Positions 50,082 to 58,101 of a stretch of 64,000 nt of DNA are shown here, piece by piece. A program made the position numbers and the translations under genes. The stretch is taken from assembly GCF_007713685.1 (NCBI RefSeq), contig NZ_VMRJ01000006.1:62001-126000 (forward strand), in the 5' to 3' direction. Within the stretch, counting starts at the first letter, position 1; every line of letters starts with the position of its first letter. Source of the stretch: Hymenobacter setariae (lineage in GTDB: Bacteria; Bacteroidota; Bacteroidia; Cytophagales; Hymenobacteraceae). The notes beneath the pieces are model-generated. The model worked only from the letters and a program-made list of their open reading frames with translations, made no database searches and had not been told where the DNA came from.

Positions 50082-51257
50082 CTATTTCCCAGTGCCCGCC
50101 GGAGCAGCGCCTTGTGCACTAGCCGGCTTGGTTGGGTCGCCAACCTGAATCTTCGAGCCTTCGTGCAGATTCTGGATGCCATCGCTCACGATGGTTTCAC
50201 CAGCTTTCAGGCCCTGGCGCACCACAGTTTTATCTTTTACTTTGGTGCCAGTCAACACTTTGCGTTGCGACACCTTGCTGCTGTCGCCCACTACGTACAC
50301 GTAGAACTCGCCCATCTGCTCGGTCACGGCGCGGGCCGGAATCACGAGCTGCTCGCCGGTATCTTGGTTGAGCACGCGCAGCGTCGTGTTCATACCGGCC
50401 TTTAGCAGGCGCCTAGGGTTAGGAAATTGCACCCGCACTTTCAGCGTACCCGTTTGCGGGTCCACGGCGCGGTCGATGGTCACGATTTTGCCGGGTAGCT
50501 TATAGGTCTGGCCACCGGGCACTTGCAGCGTGAAGATGGAATCCTTTCGCACGCCCTTGGCCTGCTGCAACTTGGCGAAGCGGGCAATGTCCTGCTCGCC
50601 AATGTTGACATCTACTGCTATTGGGTCTTCGGCCGATACGGTGTTGATAAGCGTTTGGCCTTGCGTCACGAGCCCTCCCAGCTTCACTTGCGCGATGCCG
50701 ATGGTGCCCGTGAGCGGCGCCGTAATCACGGAATGGCGCACGTCGAGCTCTACGCTGCGCAGTGCGGCCTGCGCCGCTGCTATCTGCGACTGGGCATTGG
50801 CCACGTCGGCCTTCGAGATGTCAACTTGCTGCAGGGCAATGGCGTCTTGCTCGGCTAGGCGGCGGTAGCGCTCGGCATCCTTGGCCACGCGCACGTAGTT
50901 GGTGCGGGCTACTTGCAGCTGGGCGCGAGCCTGGTCGGCGGCGGCGGCGTAGCGCGTGCGGTCGATGGCGTAGAGCCGCTGGCCCTTAGTTACCTTCTGG
51001 CCATCCTGCACATAAATGTCGGTGAGGTAGCCCGTTACTTCGGCCAGTAGCTGCACCTCGTTGAGGGGCACTACGGTGGCAGGGTAGGTGTCGGCGCTCA
51101 CTACGTCTTCGGCCTGCACCTTGTACACGGCCACGGGGGTAGCGGGGGGCGGGCCGGCTTGTTTAGCTTCCTCTTTCTTGCCGCAGGCGGCCAGCAATCC
51201 CGCGAGCAGCAGGGCCGGCGCCACGCGGCCCGGAGCGATTAGGTTGAAATTTCTCAC
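50082..51257 (-). CDS. RND efflux periplasmic adaptor (membrane fusion protein)
   Basis: A 391-residue AcrA-type lipoprotein adaptor: lipobox LLAAC near residue 25, a beta-barrel/lipoyl part (QLLAEVTGYLTDIYVQDGQKVTKGQ, VITAPLTGTIGIAQVKLGG) split by a coiled hairpin (about 100-170). Start is GTG at 51257, overlapping the upstream TolC gene stop (GTGA). It links the pump to the outer-membrane channel. Confidence 0.94.
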   Translation of the reverse strand: MRNFNLIAPGRVAPALLLAGLLAACGKKEEAKQAGPPPATPVAVYKVQAEDVVSADTYPATVVPLNEVQLLAEVTGYLTDIYVQDGQKVTKGQRLYAIDRTRYAAAADQARAQLQVARTNYVRVAKDAERYRRLAEQDAIALQQVDISKADVANAQSQIAAAQAALRSVELDVRHSVITAPLTGTIGIAQVKLGGLVTQGQTLINTVSAEDPIAVDVNIGEQDIARFAKLQQAKGVRKDSIFTLQVPGGQTYKLPGKIVTIDRAVDPQTGTLKVRVQFPNPRRLLKAGMNTTLRVLNQDTGEQLVIPARAVTEQMGEFYVYVVGDSSKVSQRKVLTGTKVKDKTVVRQGLKAGETIVSDGIQNLHEGSKIQVGDPTKPASAQGAAPAGTGK

Positions 51258-52678
51258 TGGTTAAACGTAATGTTGCCTAGGGCGCGCTGCACGTCCAGCT
51301 TGCTGGACAACACATTGAACAACGCGTTGTAGTAATTGAGCTGGGCCGTGCGCAGGTCGGCCTCGGCAATGGTCAGCTCCAAAAAAGTCTTGATGCCCTC
51401 GCGGTACTGGAGGTTGATGACACGGTACACTTCCTTGGCATCTACTAGGTTGTCTTGCAGAGCGTTGAGCTGGCTCAAAGCCCCTTTGTAGACACCTAGG
51501 GCCTGGTCATATTCGGTGGTAATCTGATTTCTGGTATCAAACAAGTCCAGGTCTAGGCGCTCGTCTTGTAGGCGCGCTATTTTCAGGTTTTGCAGTCGCC
51601 GCAGGCCCGTGAAGAGTGGTAGCGCAAACTGCGCCCCGGCCTGCTGGTTGGGGTAAGCCGTTTTGTACAAGTCCGAAAACTGGTTGTTCTGATACACCCG
51701 GTTGTAGTTGTAGAAACCCGATAGCGTGGGCAAAAAACCGTAGCGGTAGTAGTCGATGGTAATGCTTTGCAGGCGCTTCTGCGTCTGCAGCTGCTGAAGT
51801 TCGATGCGGCGTTCGGGCACCAGCCGCTCGGCTGTGTCGAGCTGGGCTTCGCGCACCATCTGCAGGGTGTCGTATTGCAGGGTCAGGGGCTTTTCGGGAG
51901 CCAGGCCCATGAGCTGCTTCAGCGCCGAGTACTTGCCGGGCAGCACGGTGGCTGTGGTGCGGCGCTGGGCGTAGGCGTTGCGCAAGGAAACAGAGGCCCG
52001 TAGGTAATCGGTTTTATCGACCACGCCCACGTCGAGCTTGGCCTTCGAGTCCTTCACCTGCAGTTGCTGGCGCTGAATGGCCTCATCAAGAATGGCCAAC
52101 TGCCGCTCGGTTAGCAAAATATCGTAAAACGCTTTGCTGACGTTCGTTACCACGTCAATCTTATTGGCGATGGTCGTTTGCTGGTACACTAGCCGCGTGG
52201 GGCGCACCGAGCGCGCGGCACGCAGCACATCATTGCTAAATAGCAGCTGGCTGGCCGCGATACCCAGCGTCGAGGTGTTATTCAGGCCAATGCGAATAAC
52301 CTGCTGCGGCCCCGTGGGGTCGGTAAGGTTTGGGAAAACCGCCGTTGGCAGCTGGATATTACGGGTGTAAATGCCCGTAGCGTTTACTTGCGGCAGCCAG
52401 CCCGACAGCCCAATGCGAATGTTGCGCTCCCCAATCTGCTCATCGAGCTGCGACTGGCGCACCACGGGCTGGTTGCGCAGCGCAAAGCTGATGCACTCTG
52501 CCAAGCTAGCCGTGCTGGGTATTGGCTGCGACGCTGGCGCGCCGGGCGCTTGTGCGCTAGCCCCTAAGCCGCGCAATAAGCTTACGGCGAGCACTAAAAA
52601 CAAAACGGCCGACCGACCTCGCAAGGTGCGAGGCCGAGCCGGCCGGTATAACCCACGAATAAAGAATTGGCTCAACAT
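51254..52678 (-). CDS. TolC-family outer-membrane channel
   Basis: A 474-residue protein: signal peptide (about 1-43, longer than usual), two repeats of the OEP fold with long coiled helices (SLAECISFALRNQPVVRQSQLDEQIGERNIRIG; TIADADLRTAQLNYYNALFNVL-type C-terminal helix). It is the outer-membrane duct of the efflux system. ATG at 52678 is used; the preceding codon is TTG. Confidence 0.93.
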   Translation of the reverse strand: MLSQFFIRGLYRPARPRTLRGRSAVLFLVLAVSLLRGLGASAQAPGAPASQPIPSTASLAECISFALRNQPVVRQSQLDEQIGERNIRIGLSGWLPQVNATGIYTRNIQLPTAVFPNLTDPTGPQQVIRIGLNNTSTLGIAASQLLFSNDVLRAARSVRPTRLVYQQTTIANKIDVVTNVSKAFYDILLTERQLAILDEAIQRQQLQVKDSKAKLDVGVVDKTDYLRASVSLRNAYAQRRTTATVLPGKYSALKQLMGLAPEKPLTLQYDTLQMVREAQLDTAERLVPERRIELQQLQTQKRLQSITIDYYRYGFLPTLSGFYNYNRVYQNNQFSDLYKTAYPNQQAGAQFALPLFTGLRRLQNLKIARLQDERLDLDLFDTRNQITTEYDQALGVYKGALSQLNALQDNLVDAKEVYRVINLQYREGIKTFLELTIAEADLRTAQLNYYNALFNVLSSKLDVQRALGNITFNQ

Positions 52679-52771
52679 CAACTAGCAATTACTAAAGCTA
52701 CCCTGCCAGCTCCCAAAGAGCTGCCAAGGTGTAGTAAGCCAGTTGTGCGGTAAAAGTTTATTTGAAGCTCA

Positions 52772-53272
52772 TTATTTTTTCACCCGCACAGGCAGGTCTT
52801 CCAGTTGTGCGTGGCTGAGTTTCCAATTGCCGTCGCTGCCTTTCTTCCACAAAAACAAGAAGTTGCCTTCGCCAGTGCCAGCCGTGGGGTCGGCAGAGGT
52901 CGGCAGCACATCTACCGAGAACGTGCCTGCCTCATAAGCTGTGTTGGCGTCGGTGCCCGAGCTCACCACGCTCGTTTTGAGATTGGAAATGGTATTGATA
53001 GTGGGAGTAATCCACTTGTTGGTGATTTCTGACTTTCCACTAAAGTGGGTTTCACCTTGCAGAAACTGCGCATCGTCGGCTAGCAGCGAAGTCGCTTTGG
53101 CGGCGTCCTTGCTATTCCAGGCACCTAGGAACTGCTGGTCGAGCTCGCTCACGCTCACGTTGCCAGTGGTAGTGGTGGCAGCGCCAGTGGCACTTACGCT
53201 GTCTTTGTTGGTATTGCCAGAGCACGAAGCCAGCAAAGCGGCGGCGCACACCAGCGACAAATAAGATTTCAT
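52772..53272 (-). CDS. Lipoprotein with SnoaL/DUF4440-like domain
   Basis: A 166-residue lipoprotein (lipobox LLASC near residue 16). ELDQQFLGAWNSKDAAKATSLLADDAQFLQGETHFSGKSEI is the start of an NTF2-like (DUF4440/SnoaL) fold, and GNFLFLWKKGSDGNWKLSHAQLEDLP is its closing strand pair. The role in the envelope is unknown. Confidence 0.8.
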   Translation of the reverse strand: MKSYLSLVCAAALLASCSGNTNKDSVSATGAATTTTGNVSVSELDQQFLGAWNSKDAAKATSLLADDAQFLQGETHFSGKSEITNKWITPTINTISNLKTSVVSSGTDANTAYEAGTFSVDVLPTSADPTAGTGEGNFLFLWKKGSDGNWKLSHAQLEDLPVRVKK

Positions 53273-53309
53273 AAAAGGGGTTTTGGGAAAAAAATAGAAG
53301 AGGCGAGAA

Positions 53310-53349
53310 GTACGAAAAACCCAGGCCGGTGGACCTGGGTTTTTCGTAC
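53310..53349 (-). terminator. Terminator after the glycine-zipper gene
   Basis: GTACGAAAAACCCAGG and complement (16 bp, perfect) with an 8-base loop, 22 bases past the stop codon at 53372. Confidence 0.85.
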
Positions 53350-53371
53350 TTTAATTAAACTCAGGCTATGC

Positions 53372-53923
53372 TTACCAGCTTTTGCGCCGCACCTCGGCGG
53401 TTGGGTAGGCGACATCGCTTTGGCCATACTGCGGGTTGGGCATGAAGCCCGAAGCTACCATGGCATTCGGCTCGGTGCTAGGTGCCAGGGCTTGGGCACC
53501 GGCCACACTAGCCGCGGCTAACGTGGTAGCACCCGCCACGCGGCTAATGCTACCGGGGTTGCTAGCTACCGAGCGGTGCTCGGCAGCGGCGGCCCGCTCA
53601 GCGGCGTCAGCCCGAGCGTTGGCGGCCGCAATGCGGCGGTTGGCGGCAGCGCGCTCAGCGGCCAGGGCGGCAGCTTTCTTACGCTTGTTATCAATGTGCT
53701 TGCCTACGCCGTAGCCAACGCCAGCGCCAGCTACCCCACCGATGGCGCCGCCTACTACGCGGTTGCGCTTATTAATAAGGGCACCACCTAGGATACCGGC
53801 TGCGCCTCCGATAGCGGCGCCTTTGCCCTGCGGGCTCCAGCCGCGCTGGGCCTGGGCTTGATGGCTATACACGAAGCTGAACAGCAGCACCGGAACGAGA
53901 AATAACCAAGAAGTACGTTTCAT
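53372..53923 (-). CDS. Glycine-zipper envelope protein
   Basis: A 183-residue secreted protein: signal peptide (to about 25), two glycine-zipper segments (GAAIGGAAGILGGALI; VVGGAIGGVAGAGVGYGVG), an Ala/Arg-rich helix (about 80-115), and an unstructured tail. The zipper is the YMGG-like motif found in bacterial outer-membrane-associated proteins. Function unknown. Confidence 0.8.
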   Translation of the reverse strand: MKRTSWLFLVPVLLFSFVYSHQAQAQRGWSPQGKGAAIGGAAGILGGALINKRNRVVGGAIGGVAGAGVGYGVGKHIDNKRKKAAALAAERAAANRRIAAANARADAAERAAAAEHRSVASNPGSISRVAGATTLAAASVAGAQALAPSTEPNAMVASGFMPNPQYGQSDVAYPTAEVRRKSW

Positions 53924-54068
53924 GGGAAGAGTAGTGGGAAGCTGAAAGGAAAGTCAGAATGATGATAGGTGTTTTACAAGCACTGTGCCAATTACGACTT
54001 AGGTCAATAACTGGTTTGCGGAGACCAACTCGGCTCTATGGCAGCGAGCAGGCAAGTAGCTAGCGGCT

Positions 54069-56408
54069 TTACAGTTGGCGCACTAGCACGCGCACGTCTA
54101 CATTGCGGCCATGGTCGTCGGCGCAGGAGATTTTGACCTCACCAGTAGGCGGCCGAAAAAACACGCGCTCCGTAGCGTTGGCCGCGCGCAAAAACTGGTC
54201 GTTGACGTACCAGTACACCTGACGCACTTCGGCCGCGGCGGCGCAGCTTAGCAATAGCTGCTGGTCGGCGGCATCGAGCACATACTCGGCGTGGGCGGCC
54301 GGCGAAGTAATGGCAAGCGGAGCCGCTGCCTCGGAGCCATCGGTGCTGCTGCCGCGCACGAGGCGGCAAGCGGGGTTGTGGGGCGGCAGGCGGCGGGTGG
54401 GTTGGCCCTGGGCTTCGCGGTAGGCTAGCACCTCGGGCAGCACATTGGGGTACAGTGCCCGCCGGTAGCCGACGGCGGGCACGCAGGCGCGGCAGTAGCT
54501 AAAGGTGCCGTCGGCGGCCACCAGTACTTCCTGCTGGTGCTGGCAGCGGTGGCTGGTAGAGGCACCAGGCAGGTAATAGTCAATGAGCTGATTGTCGCAG
54601 TGCTCGCCGGGTACCAAGCCGGTTTCGGCGCATACCAGTCGAAAGTCGAGGCTGGCTGGCGGCGCAAACCACTCATTGCTGGAGTTATAGGCCAGCGCAT
54701 TGAATAAGTCGAACAGTAGCGGCGAGGCTACATCGGCGCCGGTGAGGGCCGGGCTACCCTGCCCACTAAAGTTGCCTACCCACACCCCAATGGTGTAGTC
54801 TTTATTATAGCCAATGCTCCAGGCGTCGCGGCGGCCGTAGCTGGTGCCGGTTTTCCAGGCAATGCGCGGCAGATGGCGGCTGCTGGCCGCATCTACAGGC
54901 AAGTCGGGCCTGGTACGTTGGGCCAGAATGTCGGTGAGCAGGTAGGCGGACGCTTCGCTAAGTAGCTGCCTAGGGCGTGCGCTCGCACCTACAGCGCCTT
55001 GAGTGGTGGTTAGGGCCGGCGGCGTCCATCTGCCCTTAGTGGCCAGCGCCGAGTACAGCCCCGTTAGTTCTTCTAGTGTGGCGCCGCAGCCTCCCAAAAT
55101 GGTACTCAGGCCCAATCTAGGAGCATCGCGCGCCACCTGCCGGAAGCCCGCTTGCCGCAGGGTACTTGTGAAGGCTGGCACGCCCACTTCCGACAAAACC
55201 CGCACGGCCGGGATGTTGAGCGAGTAAGTCAGCGCTCGTTCCATCGTCACCTCGCCCTGGCAATGCTTGTCGAAGTTTTCGGGCCGAAAGCCCTGAAAGT
55301 TGGTCGGCACATCGGGCAGTACGGTTTTGGGCGTGAGCAGGCCGCGGTCGAGGGCCAGGCCATAGAGCAGCGGCTTTAGCGTGGAGCCCGGCGAGCGCAC
55401 GGCTCGCACGCCATCGACCTGCCCGCTGCTGCCTTGGTCGCCAAAGTCGGCCGAGCCCACGTAGGCCTCCACAGCGTGGGTGCGGTTATTAACTACTAGC
55501 ACGGCCGCTTGCGAAATGCCCAGCGTGGCCAGGCGGCGCACGTAGTTGCGGGCCAAGTCCTCGGCCTTGGCTTGGGTGGCCGGGCGCAGCGTGCTATGGA
55601 TGAGCGGCGTGCCAGGCTGCGCCTGCACCAGTCGCCGCGCCAAGTGCGGGGCTAGGGTAGGGGCGGGGTGGCGCCGCGCATCTAGGGGCTCTAGTAGCGC
55701 GTCGGCAATGTCTTGCGGCGGAAAAAGATGCTCCTGCCCAAAATACCGCAGCCAGCGGTTGCGCTCTTGTAAAATCTGGTCATTATTTCGGCCCAGCACC
55801 AAGCCGCTAGGTCGGTTCGGAATGATGGCCAGCGTCACGGTCTGAGCCAGCGAGAGGTAGTGAGGCGGCTGCTGAAAATAAAGCAGTGCCGCCGACTTCA
55901 CGCCCTCGATGTTGCTGCCGTAGGGCACTAGGTTGAGGTAAAGCTGCAAGATTTCAGCCTTGCTATAGTGCGCTTCTAGCTGCGTGGCGCGCAGCATTTC
56001 GAGCAGCTTATTGCCGAAGGTGCGCTCCTTAGGCTCGAGCAGGCGTGCCACCTGCATGGTGATGGTGCTGGCCCCAGTGGTGCGGCCGTGGCCTAGGAGG
56101 TTGCGCCCCGCTGCCTGCACCAATGCCACGGGGTTCACCCCAAAGTGGTAGCGAAAATACTGGTCCTCCTTCGCGATAATGGCTGTTTGCAGCGCCGGCG
56201 TAATCTCGGGCAGCTCCGTCTTCATCCGCCACTTTTGGGTCGGGTTGAGGTAGGCGTGCAGCACGGTGCCGTCGTGGGCTAGCACCAGCGGCGAATATTG
56301 TGGGGCTAGCGGCAGCGGAAAAAGGCGGTCGAGCACCAGTGCCAGTAGGCCCAGCAGCAGTAAGCCACCGCCTAGCTGAAGAAACCACCGTTTTCGTGCG
56401 CTGCGCAT
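54069..56408 (-). CDS. pbpC: Penicillin-binding protein 1C
   Basis: A 779-residue bifunctional enzyme: membrane helix (about 10-28), GT51 transglycosylase (IIAKEDQYFRYHFGVNPVALVQAAGRNL, GASTITMQVARLLEP), transpeptidase (SPGSTLKPLLYG with the acyl-Ser; SLNIPAV; KTGTSYGRRDAW) and the C-terminal BiPBP_C domain typical of PbpC. PbpC is often encoded next to an alpha-2-macroglobulin gene; here that gene is on the same strand at 61 kb with a light-sensing cassette between. The ATG at 56408 is used in place of a TTG two codons upstream. Confidence 0.94.
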   Translation of the reverse strand: MRSARKRWFLQLGGGLLLLGLLALVLDRLFPLPLAPQYSPLVLAHDGTVLHAYLNPTQKWRMKTELPEITPALQTAIIAKEDQYFRYHFGVNPVALVQAAGRNLLGHGRTTGASTITMQVARLLEPKERTFGNKLLEMLRATQLEAHYSKAEILQLYLNLVPYGSNIEGVKSAALLYFQQPPHYLSLAQTVTLAIIPNRPSGLVLGRNNDQILQERNRWLRYFGQEHLFPPQDIADALLEPLDARRHPAPTLAPHLARRLVQAQPGTPLIHSTLRPATQAKAEDLARNYVRRLATLGISQAAVLVVNNRTHAVEAYVGSADFGDQGSSGQVDGVRAVRSPGSTLKPLLYGLALDRGLLTPKTVLPDVPTNFQGFRPENFDKHCQGEVTMERALTYSLNIPAVRVLSEVGVPAFTSTLRQAGFRQVARDAPRLGLSTILGGCGATLEELTGLYSALATKGRWTPPALTTTQGAVGASARPRQLLSEASAYLLTDILAQRTRPDLPVDAASSRHLPRIAWKTGTSYGRRDAWSIGYNKDYTIGVWVGNFSGQGSPALTGADVASPLLFDLFNALAYNSSNEWFAPPASLDFRLVCAETGLVPGEHCDNQLIDYYLPGASTSHRCQHQQEVLVAADGTFSYCRACVPAVGYRRALYPNVLPEVLAYREAQGQPTRRLPPHNPACRLVRGSSTDGSEAAAPLAITSPAAHAEYVLDAADQQLLLSCAAAAEVRQVYWYVNDQFLRAANATERVFFRPPTGEVKISCADDHGRNVDVRVLVRQL

Positions 56409-56501
56409 CCTCAAAAATAAGGGGCTGCCAGCGCGAATACGGCATATTTTGGCCGCGGCCGACGTCTTAATTACTGATAGCTGCGGCCTGGTTGGTACGC
56501 G

Positions 56502-57635
56502 CTATTTTGCCGGCCCTAGGTGCACCCGGAACGTAGTGCCTTGGCCTTCCTCACTTTCCACCTCAATGTGGCCTCCCTGGGCCTGTACCAGCCGGTTGAC
56601 CAAAAACAAACCAACCCCAGTGCCCTCGGCCGCGGTCGGGTGGAAGCGCCGAAATAGCTGAAACAGCTCAGCTCCGTGTTGGTCTAAATCGAGGCCTAGG
56701 CCATTGTCTTGCACCTCCAGCACGGGTTGGCTCGCTGCCCAATACGAGCGAATGCCCACGCGCGGAACCCGCTCGGGATGGCGATACTTAATGGCATTAG
56801 CAACCAGGTTGAGCAAGATGGTGCGCAGGTTACTGCGCACACAGGGCATTTCGACTAAAGCACCGAAGTCGAGCTCAATGACTGCTTGGGTATCCTGCAC
56901 TTGCGGGCGCAAGGCTTCGAGCACATCGGCGGCCAGCTCGGGTAGGGCCACCGGCTCGGGTGCCTGCTCGGTGGGCTGGCGGTGCTCTTGCACCACGGTG
57001 GCTAGGTCGTCGATGGTGGTGCTCAGCGCGTGCAGCGACTTACCCATGTAGTGCAGCAGCTGCGCATCGGCGGGGTTCGCGAAGGTCGCAGTTCGGCGAA
57101 TTTCTTCGTACAGCCCGCGCAGGTTGTTTACTGGCTGGCGCAAGTCGTGCGAGGCAGCGTACACAAAGTTGTCGAGGTCTGCATTGGTGCGGGCCAGCTG
57201 CTGGTTGGCCGCTTGCAACTCGTGGTGGTAGGTGGCTTGGTACTGGCGCCACTCGTTTTTCTCGATGGCATGGCGCACTGTTTTGCCCAGTAGCTCGCGG
57301 TCAAAGTGGCCCTTTACTAAGTAGTCGAGGGCGCCACTGTTGAGGGCACGCACGGCCAGCGCCTCGCTGCCACTGCCTGTTATCATCACGGCGCACAGGC
57401 CATTGGCCGGGGCTAGGTCGCGCAGCTGGCCTAGGAGAGCCAGGCCATCGGTATCGTGCAGGTTGTGGTCGAGCAGCACACAGTCTGGCTGCAATTGTTG
57501 GAATAGCGCTATGGCCTCCTCGCCCGAGGTAGCTTCATGCAGCTCTAGGCGCTCTTCTTCTGCCTGAGGTTTCAGGTAGCGCTTGTAGAGCATTCGGTCG
57601 TGCTCGTTATCATCGACCAGCAAGATTTTCTTCAC
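56502..57635 (-). CDS. Receiver-histidine kinase (cytosolic)
   Basis: A 377-residue protein with an N-terminal receiver (KKILLVDDNEHDRMLY, phospho-Asp in CVLLDHNLHDTDG, Lys in LVKGHF) and a kinase core: coiled linker, H box YAASHDLRQPVNNL, N box NLVANAIKYRH, G boxes DNGLGLD and GVGLFLVNRLVQAQGG. It has no membrane segment. The start is taken as GTG at 57635 (MKKILLVDDN); a TTG four codons upstream also exists. It follows the Rcp1-like regulator by 12 bases and may take phosphate from the phytochrome. Confidence 0.9.
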   Translation of the reverse strand: MKKILLVDDNEHDRMLYKRYLKPQAEEERLELHEATSGEEAIALFQQLQPDCVLLDHNLHDTDGLALLGQLRDLAPANGLCAVMITGSGSEALAVRALNSGALDYLVKGHFDRELLGKTVRHAIEKNEWRQYQATYHHELQAANQQLARTNADLDNFVYAASHDLRQPVNNLRGLYEEIRRTATFANPADAQLLHYMGKSLHALSTTIDDLATVVQEHRQPTEQAPEPVALPELAADVLEALRPQVQDTQAVIELDFGALVEMPCVRSNLRTILLNLVANAIKYRHPERVPRVGIRSYWAASQPVLEVQDNGLGLDLDQHGAELFQLFRRFHPTAAEGTGVGLFLVNRLVQAQGGHIEVESEEGQGTTFRVHLGPAK

Positions 57636-57647
57636 CGCAGCCAGCAA

Positions 57648-58097
57648 CTAAGAGTGGAGCACGGGTAATTCCGATACTCCCAACCAATAATCAATAGTAA
57701 GCCGAATTTTTTCTTCTAGCTCGCTATAGGAGATGGGTTTGGTCAGGTAGCTGTTGGCCCCCAGGCGGTAGCAGTCGTTTACATCGCGGCTGCTAGAAGA
57801 GGTACTGAACATGATAACTGGGATGTTATGCAGGTGTGGGTCGTGCTTTACAATATCGAGCACCATGCGCCCATCTGTACCGGGCATATTTAGGTCGAGC
57901 AGCACAATGGCGGGCAGCGTTTTGGGCCAAGCGGGGTGCTTGCCATAGCCCTGTAAGTATTCCAGGGCTTGATCACCGTCGGCGCAGCGCAGCACGGGGT
58001 TTTGCAGCGCATACTTGCGAAAAGCCCGGCCTAGGGCCAGGAAATCTTCGGCGCTGTCTTCCACCACCAGGATAGGCAGGAGAGAGTTGTTAGACAC
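57648..58097 (-). CDS. Single-domain response regulator, Rcp1-like
   Basis: A 149-residue receiver with no output domain. The pocket is ILVVEDSAEDF, phospho-Asp in IVLLDLNMPGTDG, Thr/Ser in MFSTSSSS and Lys in LTKPISYSEL. The longer GYGKHPAWPKTLPAIVLLDL loop is the mark of the Rcp1 group that pairs with phytochromes. The start is GTG. It lies 4 bases downstream of the phytochrome gene. Confidence 0.92.
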   Translation of the reverse strand: MSNNSLLPILVVEDSAEDFLALGRAFRKYALQNPVLRCADGDQALEYLQGYGKHPAWPKTLPAIVLLDLNMPGTDGRMVLDIVKHDPHLHNIPVIMFSTSSSSRDVNDCYRLGANSYLTKPISYSELEEKIRLTIDYWLGVSELPVLHS

Positions 58098-58101
58098 GTC
58101 G